Source: Desulfobacterales bacterium (GTDB lineage: Bacteria > Desulfobacterota > Desulfobacteria > Desulfobacterales > UBA5852). Taken from it: a DNA stretch of 6,177 nt. Position numbers and translations under genes: made by a program. The notes under the pieces are model-generated. The model was not told the origin of the DNA and did not search any database. It was given only the letters and a program-made list of their open reading frames with translations. The DNA lies in the NCBI GenBank assembly GCA_016735415.1, contig JAERRP010000110.1, positions 1 through 6,177 of the forward strand, read 5' to 3'. Of this stretch, positions 1 through 4,828 are shown piece by piece; positions within the stretch are counted from its first letter, which is position 1; each line of letters opens with the position of its first letter.

Positions 1-74
1 AGTCACTCAAAGTGTTACATACAATATCCTAATCTACCATTCCAGTGTCAGTGCTGTCTAGAGCTGTGATCACT
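1..74. other. Unassigned AT-richer DNA at the left edge, beyond the antiporter break
   Basis: This stretch is about 40% GC, clearly lower than the GC-rich remainder of the window. Read on the minus strand it should continue the antiporter gene, but none of the three frames gives CPA2-like sequence and the gene's own frame stops at 48-50. It contains an 8-bp palindrome, GTGATCAC, at 66-73 and no recognisable gene. It could be the edge of an inserted element, the far side of a deletion, or an assembly join. The sequence alone does not decide between these. Confidence 0.5.
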
Positions 75-275
75 CTTGACCCTGAGTTTGAGTCCGATAC
101 AGAACAGCAGCAGGGTAACACCCAGATCGGCAATCTCCTGGAGAAAGGTTCCGCCTTCAGCCCCCAGGGCGTTGAGGACAAACCCGGCCGCAAGAAAGCC
201 TATCAGCGGCGGCAGGCCGATCTGCCGGATTCCAAAACCGAACAGAAATGCAATACTGATCCATAAGGGGTCCAT
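48..275 (-). pseudogene. Truncated CPA2/Kef-type cation:proton antiporter (N-terminal fragment)
   Basis: The frame encodes 75 residues. Residues 1-68 look like the beginning of a monovalent cation:proton antiporter-2 (KefB-like) membrane protein. There is a first hydrophobic helix, then the family's IRQIGLPPLIGFLAAG segment (residues 16-31), and then an IADLGVTLLLFCIGLKL segment (48-64), where homologues typically read as a 'GLKL' helix end. Full proteins of the family run to several hundred residues with about a dozen helices and often a C-terminal nucleotide-binding domain, so only one or two helices remain here. After RVKS (residue 68, near base 72) the reading becomes DHSSRQH and stops. 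The start is supported by AAGGAG (283-288) seven bases upstream of the ATG. The gene follows the DUF3124 gene by 21 bp on the same strand, so the pair was probably an operon. The fragment is unlikely to transport ions. It could instead be an intact gene cut by an assembly error. Confidence 0.7.
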
Positions 276-282
276 GCTGAAG

Positions 283-288
283 CTCCTT
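283..288 (-). promoter_or_regulatory. Ribosome binding site of the antiporter fragment, partly in a small hairpin
   Basis: On the minus strand AAGGAG precedes the ATG at 275 by seven bases, which fixes that start. The AAGG portion can pair with CCTT just upstream (stem within 285-296, CCTT/AAGG around a four-base loop). The hairpin lies directly after the DUF3124 stop codon. A ribosome ending DUF3124 translation could open it, which would couple the two genes. The coupling is inferred. Confidence 0.5.
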
Positions 289-296
289 CGGGAAGG

Positions 297-785
297 TTAT
301 TCCTTGACGACCTGGCCGCGCGAGGTGAACGAAATGCCCAGCTGGGAGGCCGTGCTGATCATGATGCTTTCCGTAATCGGGGCGTTGACCGGTTCGTCGG
401 ATTCCCAGCGGATGATGAAATTGGCACCGGAGCCGCCGGCCTTGTCCGACTCGCTGACGATATAGCGGGTCGAGGCCATGGGCTTGAGGGTGACGGTTTT
501 TTTGAGATAACGTTTTAGCAGCTTGCCCTCGGAATTAAAATAGTCCACCGTCACCAGCTGAATGGCGTGAATCGGGTCGGTATTGCGGATGCTGACGGTG
601 GCGGCCAGGTAAATAGGGTGCTCGCGGTTGCCGCTGTAAATGTGCGAATAGATCGGGACATACAGGGTCTGACCTTTGGATTGGGTGGATTGAGCCGTGG
701 CAGGAGAGGTGCCGTTTGCGCACAGCGTGACAGTGAGCAGCGCCACGGTCACGATGGTACGGAGAATATGACGTTTCATCGGCAT
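297..785 (-). CDS. DUF3124 family exported protein
   Basis: This is a 162-residue protein that I recognise as a DUF3124 family member, a family without an established function. Residues 1-31 form a Sec-type signal peptide: basic MKRHILR, then a hydrophobic stretch, then ATA before Q32 as a plausible cleavage site. A cysteine at residue 22 follows TVTL and does not fit a standard lipobox, so a soluble periplasmic product is favoured over a lipoprotein. The family-like region covers residues 39-158: LYVPIYSHIYSG near the start, a strand with VSIRNTD, VDYFNSEGKLLKRYL in the middle, and SIMISTASQLGISFTSRG at the end. The beta-strand pattern suggests a small sandwich domain. The ATG at 785 is chosen because AAGGA (793-797) lies seven bases upstream. 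A second ATG six bases later is less well placed, and an upstream in-frame ATG at 845 has poor context. The truncated antiporter gene follows after 21 bp, so a link to envelope or ion homeostasis is possible but unproven. Confidence 0.85.
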   Translation of the reverse strand: MPMKRHILRTIVTVALLTVTLCANGTSPATAQSTQSKGQTLYVPIYSHIYSGNREHPIYLAATVSIRNTDPIHAIQLVTVDYFNSEGKLLKRYLKKTVTLKPMASTRYIVSESDKAGGSGANFIIRWESDEPVNAPITESIMISTASQLGISFTSRGQVVKE

Positions 786-792
786 CTTGAGT

Positions 793-797
793 TCCTT
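793..797 (-). promoter_or_regulatory. Ribosome binding site deciding the DUF3124 start
   Basis: AAGGA on the minus strand sits seven bases before the ATG at 785. It is 13 bases from the alternative ATG at 779, and it lies inside the reading frame if the upstream ATG at 845 were used. It therefore supports the 162-residue form. Confidence 0.65.
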
Positions 798-880
798 TTG
801 TTGATGATGGTTTCTGGAAAAAGTGACCCGATCGAATCCGCTCATCGAAGATCGGTGGCAAGCTGAGCAGCGACGAAGTT

Positions 881-909
881 ACTGTAAACACAAGTTCATT
901 CGTTTTCAA
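881..909 (-). promoter_or_regulatory. Candidate sigma70-type promoter for DUF3124 and the antiporter
   Basis: Minus-strand TTGAAA (904-909, 5 of 6 to the -35 consensus) and TACAGT (881-886, 4 of 6 to the -10 consensus) are separated by exactly 17 bases. Transcription would begin near 875 and give a leader of roughly 90 nt before the DUF3124 start. The site was found by eye in a short intergenic region, so a chance match is possible. Confidence 0.45.
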
Positions 910-933
910 TCCCTTTCTGAAGAATTGTGCGAC

Positions 934-962
934 TTGATTATGCGCCCCGACTGAACTATAAA
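934..962 (+). promoter_or_regulatory. Candidate sigma70-type promoter for the vWA-OmpA gene and pepD
   Basis: TTGATT (934-939, 4 of 6) and TATAAA (957-962, 5 of 6) are spaced by 17 bases and face the vWA-OmpA gene. The start of transcription would be near 969, leaving a leader of about 150 nt. Together with the minus-strand candidate at 881-909 it gives a back-to-back promoter arrangement whose -35 boxes are about 25 bp apart, so a regulator bound between them could affect both directions. Confidence 0.5.
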
Positions 963-1041
963 TCCGAAATTCGTTGGACCGCGTTGCGATGCCCTTGCGT
1001 CTGAAACATGCCGGAGGCAGGAAAGAACCCCCGGGTTTCGT

Positions 1042-1082
1042 ATGCGGCCGCATTGATGCCCATCTCCCCAATGGTTGCGGCC
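1042..1082 (+). other. Foldable leader segment with palindrome and stem-loop
   Basis: A perfect 12-bp palindrome, ATGCGGCCGCAT, occupies 1042-1053. Part of it, GGCCGCA (1046-1052), can instead pair perfectly with TGCGGCC (1076-1082) across a 23-nt loop, inside which CCAT and ATGG can form a smaller stem. These two structures are mutually exclusive. The segment ends about 24 bases before the ribosome binding site of the vWA-OmpA gene. No known riboswitch class was recognised and no U-tract follows, so it is not an obvious terminator. Confidence 0.35.
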
Positions 1083-1105
1083 TGCTAACGTGCCGGTGCA
1101 TTTTC

Positions 1106-1112
1106 AAGGAGG
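1106..1112 (+). promoter_or_regulatory. Strong ribosome binding site deciding the vWA-OmpA start
   Basis: AAGGAGG ends four bases before the ATG at 1117. That spacing is a little short, but the match to the anti-Shine-Dalgarno is complete. It excludes the longer in-frame start at 1075, which would place a non-hydrophobic segment ahead of the signal peptide. Confidence 0.75.
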
Positions 1113-1116
1113 AAGG

Positions 1117-3171
1117 ATGAAGAGATTCATTGCATTCAGCTTTGTGATTCTAATCGGAATGATGGGCATGATGCCGGCTTACGGTCAGGACGATCCTGAA
1201 GTTGTACCCCCCCCCGGGGCAGCGGAATTCAGCTATAAGAAACTGGATAACAACAGGCTGCTCATTTCCGCTTCCGACAGCGAGGGCAATCCCCTGCGCA
1301 ACCTGACCAGCGAAGATTTCGTTTTGATGCACGAGGGCAAACAGGCCCAGATCCTGTCGGTGGAGCCGCTCGAGACCAGCAAGGACGTGAGTCTCAATAT
1401 CGTTATGGTGGTGGATAACTCCGCTTCCATGAAGCGACGCAACGCCATCAAACCGATCCTGAAAGCCATGGAGAACTTCTATAAGATCATTCGGCCGATC
1501 GATAACATTACCCTGGTTGTCTTCAGCGATCGCGACACCATACCTTTCGGTGATTATCGCCTGCATGTCAAAGTCAAGCAATCCAACCGGATCGAAGAAC
1601 TGCGCGCTTTTCTGGAGACCGGCTTCGACAGCGGCCTGACGGCCAAAACGGTATTGCATGAAGGAATGCTGGCCGGTCTGGCCGTACTGTACAATTTACC
1701 CGCGGACACCAACAAATTCATGATCGTTTTTTCCGACGGAGAAGATCTGAACAGTGCTTTCAGTGGACCGGTGGTCGAGAAGGCCGCGGAAGGCATTGCC
1801 AACTTCGAGGCCTACAGCATCGATTACATGCCCGGCAGCGGCACGGACCCCTTTCTGCGATCTTTCAGCCAGAGCCATGGCGGCCGTGTCTGGAAAGCAA
1901 CGGCCGCCACGGACCTGGTGCCCATCTTCGAGGCCGTTATGTCCAAGCTGCTCTACCGCTACGTGGTGACTTATCGCTTTCTGCACCCGCCCATCGGCAC
2001 ACTGGCGATGGATCCGGGCACCCTTAATATCGAGGAGATCACCACGATCGATAGCGCCCCTCTGCTGAACTACATCTATTTCGACAGCGAGCAGAGCGCC
2101 ATTCTCCCCCGCTATGTGCGCTTTCGCGGCCAGGATCAAACCACGACCTTTGACGTCGCCAGGCTGCGGGGGGCCATGGAGAAATACCTGAACGTGCTCA
2201 ACGTCGTGGGCCGGCGTCTGACGGACCTTCCGGAGGCCACCATCCGCCTGGTGGGGTGCAATGCTGACAGGGGCCCGGAAAAGGGCCGCATCGACCTTTC
2301 GCGTGCGCGGGCGGAGGCGGTCAAGGCCTATCTGCAGTATATCTGGGGAATCGATCCGATCCGCATGCGGGTGGAAGCCCACAACCTTCCGGAAGTGCCC
2401 AGTTCGAGGGGTACCGCCGCTGGCCGCGAAGAGAACCAGCGGGTCGAAATCTATGCCGACCGGGATGAGATCCTGGACGTGGTCAGCAGTACCTATGCCG
2501 AAGCCAGCATGAATGCCGAGGCGATCCAGGTGCAGCTCCGGTTTACCGCCGAACACGGCATCTATGGCTGGAAATTGACGATCTACGGCGACGATGCGCC
2601 CATCTACAGCATGACCGGATCGGGTCAGCTCGAAGATATGATCACACTGCCGGCCGACAGATTCACACCCTTGACTGTTGCCGCTTACGGCCAACTCAAG
2701 GCTGAGATCAAAGTGGAAGACATGGAAGGCCAGACCTTTACGGCCGCCAGCGATCCCATCAGCGTCAATTTCATGCAGCGCGAAGAGCGGCGGGCGCGCA
2801 ACCCGGGCTTCAAAGTGCAGGAAAAATACGCCCTGATTCTCTTCGATTTCAACAGTGACGTCATCAAGGCCCGCAACGAAAGCATCGTGCGGCAGATCGT
2901 CGCACGTATCGATGCCCTGCCGGAAGTGGCGGTCGACGTCGTGGGGCACACGGACAATATCGGCAAGGATGAGTACAACCTCGATTTGTCCGAACGGCGC
3001 GCCCGGGCCGTCTACGACCAGATTGTCGCCATGCGCGGCGCGACATCCGCAGAAGACATCAAATACTCCGGCGTCGGGCCGTTCGATCCGCTTTTCACCA
3101 ACGATCTGCCCGAAAATCGGGCCATCAACCGAACCGTCACCATTACGCTTCTCTATGAACAGAAGGAATAG
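1117..3171 (+). CDS. Exported vWA protein with two OmpA-like domains
   Basis: This is a 684-residue envelope protein. A Sec signal peptide occupies residues 1 to about 23 (MKRFIAF, a hydrophobic core, then AYG before Q24). It has no lipobox cysteine. Residues 40-92 form a beta-rich module typical of what precedes the domain in 'VWFA-related' exported proteins. A von Willebrand factor A domain follows (about 93-285) with a complete metal site: D100-N-S102-A-S104, a likely T175, and D207 in FSDGED. Residues 318-447 form a first OmpA-like domain, and about 465-555 a beta-sandwich-like linker with a WKLTIYGDD strand. Residues 570-680 form a second, canonical OmpA-like domain (GHTDNIG, LSERRA, NRAINRTVTI). 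In the second domain D613 and R628 match the residues known in OmpA homologues to hold peptidoglycan diaminopimelate. In the first, the Asp position is Ala383, with Asp384 next to it. The likely role is a peptidoglycan-anchored periplasmic or surface binding protein whose ligand is unknown. A C9 tract lies at codons 31-33. pepD follows after 7 bp. Confidence 0.9.
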   Translation: MKRFIAFSFVILIGMMGMMPAYGQDDPEVVPPPGAAEFSYKKLDNNRLLISASDSEGNPLRNLTSEDFVLMHEGKQAQILSVEPLETSKDVSLNIVMVVDNSASMKRRNAIKPILKAMENFYKIIRPIDNITLVVFSDRDTIPFGDYRLHVKVKQSNRIEELRAFLETGFDSGLTAKTVLHEGMLAGLAVLYNLPADTNKFMIVFSDGEDLNSAFSGPVVEKAAEGIANFEAYSIDYMPGSGTDPFLRSFSQSHGGRVWKATAATDLVPIFEAVMSKLLYRYVVTYRFLHPPIGTLAMDPGTLNIEEITTIDSAPLLNYIYFDSEQSAILPRYVRFRGQDQTTTFDVARLRGAMEKYLNVLNVVGRRLTDLPEATIRLVGCNADRGPEKGRIDLSRARAEAVKAYLQYIWGIDPIRMRVEAHNLPEVPSSRGTAAGREENQRVEIYADRDEILDVVSSTYAEASMNAEAIQVQLRFTAEHGIYGWKLTIYGDDAPIYSMTGSGQLEDMITLPADRFTPLTVAAYGQLKAEIKVEDMEGQTFTAASDPISVNFMQREERRARNPGFKVQEKYALILFDFNSDVIKARNESIVRQIVARIDALPEVAVDVVGHTDNIGKDEYNLDLSERRARAVYDQIVAMRGATSAEDIKYSGVGPFDPLFTNDLPENRAINRTVTITLLYEQKE
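1207..1219 (+). repeat. C9G4 homopolymer tract inside the vWA-OmpA gene
   Basis: Nine consecutive C residues (1207-1215) run straight into GGGG (1216-1219), coding for Pro-Pro-Pro-Gly just after the signal peptide. Gain of one C leads to a stop within about a dozen codons. Loss of one C leads to a stop about 30 codons on. The tract could therefore act as an on/off switch by slipped-strand mispairing, although nine bases is at the low end for such tracts. It is also a likely spot for sequencing indels. Confidence 0.6.
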
Positions 3172-3178
3172 TAATCGC

Positions 3179-4630
3179 ATGCAAACCAAAATTGAAACGG
3201 TTCTGGATATTTTTACGAAAATCAACGCGATTCCGCGCTGTTCCAAAAAGGAAGCCGCAATTGCCCGCTGGCTTGGCGACTGGGCCGAGCGGCATGGATT
3301 CGGCAAGGCTTACGATCCCGCCGGCAACCTCGTGGTGCAGGTACCGGCCTCGCCCGGGTTCGAAGCGGCCCCGGTGGTTGTCCTTCAGGGCCACATGGAC
3401 ATGGTCTGCGAGAAAACGCCCGATTCCGATCACGATTTCGATCAGGATCCCATTCGCGTCATCCGCGACGGGGACTGGCTGCGCGCCGACCAGACCACCC
3501 TGGGGGCGGACAACGGCATCGCCCTGGCCCTGGCCATGGCGATCGTAACGGATGACGGTGTGTCCCATCCGCCGCTCGAACTCCTTTTTACCGTGGACGA
3601 AGAAACGGGTCTGATCGGGGTCCAACATCTCGATCCGACGCTGATCACAGGCAAGATCCTGATCAATATCGATTCGGAAGACGATCGCATTTTCACCATC
3701 GGCTGTGCCGGGGGCGAGGAGACCCGCATCCGCCTCAAGCTCGATTACGAACCCGTCCCCGAAGCGTTGCGCTTCTCCCGGGTCGTGGTCGGCGGCCTGC
3801 GGGGGGGGCATTCCGGTGTGGACATTCACAAGCCGCGGGCCAATGCCAATCGGCTGCTGGGGCGTTTGCTGGCCGCTCTGACGGCGGATGCGGGCCTGCG
3901 GCTGGCGACGCTGTCAGGTGGTTCCGCCCATAACGCGATTCCAAGGGACGCCCAGGCCGTCGTGGGCGTAGCGGACGCCGGGGAAGAGGCCCTGCAGACA
4001 ACGCTGGCGCGTTTTCAAAATATTTTCGTCGAAGAAAGCGGACAAACCGAGCCTCAGCTTGCGCTTCAGTGCGAACCACTGGCGGAAGACCACTCCCCGC
4101 GCGACGTTCTGCGCCCCGCCAGTGCCGACCGGGCCATCATGCTGCTGAATGCGCTGCCCCACGGCGTTCAGGGGATGTCCATCGGGGCGGAGAGGATAGT
4201 GGAAACTTCATGCAACCTGGCCATTCTCAAAACGGCGGACGGCCATCTCGATATCACCAGCAGCCAGCGAAGCGCATGCATGACCCGTCTGGACGAGATT
4301 ACCGCCCGCGTTCAGGCCGTGGCCGCCCTGGCCGGGGCCACGACCACCCGCATGAACCATCACCCTTCCTGGCCACCGGATACCGACTCGGCCCTGCTCA
4401 GACGCTGCCAGGAAGTCTACACCCGGCAATTCGGTGAAGACGCCCTGGTGGAAGTTATGCACGCCGGTCTGGAATGCGGCCTGATCGGGGCCAAGGTGCC
4501 GGGCATGGAAATGATTTCCATCGGCCCCACGCTGCGCAACCCTCACTCACCGGATGAGAAGCTTTTTATCCCCTCGGTCGGGAAGATGCTCCAGTTCCTG
4601 GAAGCCCTCCTGGCATCTTACAAAGAATAG
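3179..4630 (+). CDS. pepD: Aminoacyl-histidine (Xaa-His) dipeptidase, M20C family
   Basis: This is a 483-residue cytosolic di-zinc dipeptidase, close to the roughly 485 residues of Escherichia coli PepD, which splits dipeptides such as carnosine-type Xaa-His with broad specificity. The metallopeptidase M20 residues are all visible: H72 and D74 in GHMDM, bridging D111 in LGADNG, the general base E141 and ligand E142 in VDEETG, D165 in NIDSED, and H456 in NPHSPDE. The inserted lid or dimerisation domain starts near residue 198 with GGLRGGHSG and includes GGSAHNAIPRDA (247-258). There is no signal peptide. The start at 3179 is taken because homologues begin at this point (MQTKIETVLDIF). Its ribosome site AAGGA (3163-3167) lies within the last codons of the vWA-OmpA gene, 11 bases upstream. 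The 7-bp gap suggests cotranscription and probably translational coupling. A G8 run (3801-3808) falls in the conserved RGGH coding stretch. The role is terminal peptide degradation and amino-acid recycling. Confidence 0.95.
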   Translation: MQTKIETVLDIFTKINAIPRCSKKEAAIARWLGDWAERHGFGKAYDPAGNLVVQVPASPGFEAAPVVVLQGHMDMVCEKTPDSDHDFDQDPIRVIRDGDWLRADQTTLGADNGIALALAMAIVTDDGVSHPPLELLFTVDEETGLIGVQHLDPTLITGKILINIDSEDDRIFTIGCAGGEETRIRLKLDYEPVPEALRFSRVVVGGLRGGHSGVDIHKPRANANRLLGRLLAALTADAGLRLATLSGGSAHNAIPRDAQAVVGVADAGEEALQTTLARFQNIFVEESGQTEPQLALQCEPLAEDHSPRDVLRPASADRAIMLLNALPHGVQGMSIGAERIVETSCNLAILKTADGHLDITSSQRSACMTRLDEITARVQAVAALAGATTTRMNHHPSWPPDTDSALLRRCQEVYTRQFGEDALVEVMHAGLECGLIGAKVPGMEMISIGPTLRNPHSPDEKLFIPSVGKMLQFLEALLASYKE

Positions 4631-4635
4631 TTTGG

Positions 4636-4696
4636 GTAAAAACTTTGAGGAACTCATAAAAAGTCCACATTCAGACGGCTTTGTAAAAAGTTTAAG
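4636..4696 (+). repeat. Short direct repeat flanking the left end of the intergenic element
   Basis: The 14-mer at 4636-4649 (gtaaaaactttgag) recurs at 4683-4696 (gtaaaaagtttaag) with 12 of 14 bases matching. A related segment, cataaaaagtcc, lies between them at 4655-4666. This looks like a duplicated or nested copy of the element end, and the left boundary of the repeat may therefore be further left than 4674. Confidence 0.45.
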
Positions 4697-4797
4697 ATCA
4701 AGGCTCGCAAATTCCAAGGAATGAGGCGTACATAGCGTAGGCCGCAGTGACGAGGAAGGCCGCATAACGCAGTTATTGGGCTTTTTAAGAAGCCGCC
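4674..4797. repeat. Intergenic repeat element with imperfect terminal inverted repeats
   Basis: The outer arms are gacggctttgtaaaaag (4674-4690) and ctttttaagaagccgcc (4781-4797). The second arm, reverse-complemented, matches the first at 14 of 17 positions. The interior contains a direct pair of aggccgca (4739-4746 and 4757-4764) and two copies of gcgta within 4726-4738. There is no open reading frame of note. The element fills most of the 198-bp gap between the convergent pepD and pepF genes. Its interior (GAGGCGTACATAGCGTA and so on) resembles, from memory, high-copy intergenic repeats in Desulfobacterota genomes. It could be a non-autonomous MITE-like element, a REP-type structure or a bidirectional 3' end. 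No second full copy occurs in this window. No classical terminator with a U-tract was seen in the gap. Confidence 0.6.
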
Positions 4798-4828
4798 ATA
4801 TTGTCGCATGCAGGCCGGGGCCGACCCC

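Noticed and set aside
1026..1037. AACCCCCGGGTT as a hairpin terminator or attenuator in the vWA-OmpA leader
   Set aside because: The loop would be two bases and there is no following U-tract.
535..1107. A 190-codon minus-strand frame spanning the divergent intergenic region
   Set aside because: It overlaps the DUF3124 gene in another frame, shows no family-like sequence and would run through both candidate promoters.
969..1116. A cyclic-di-GMP or cobalamin riboswitch in the vWA-OmpA leader
   Set aside because: None of the consensus blocks I know for these classes could be aligned by eye.
2855..3178. Longer in-frame extension of pepD upstream to 2855
   Set aside because: It would overlap the canonical second OmpA-like domain. 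PepD homologues begin at the ATG at 3179, and the extension reads as low-complexity out-of-frame sequence.
1696..3306. A 536-codon open frame on the minus strand opposite the vWA-OmpA gene
   Set aside because: It is a mirror of GC-rich coding sequence. The plus-strand protein has clear domains across the same bases, while this frame shows no recognisable domain and starts inside pepD.
4817..4828. GGGG-CCGA-CCCC as a terminator for pepF
   Set aside because: The stem is only four base pairs and no T-tract follows on the minus strand, so it does not meet the intrinsic terminator pattern.
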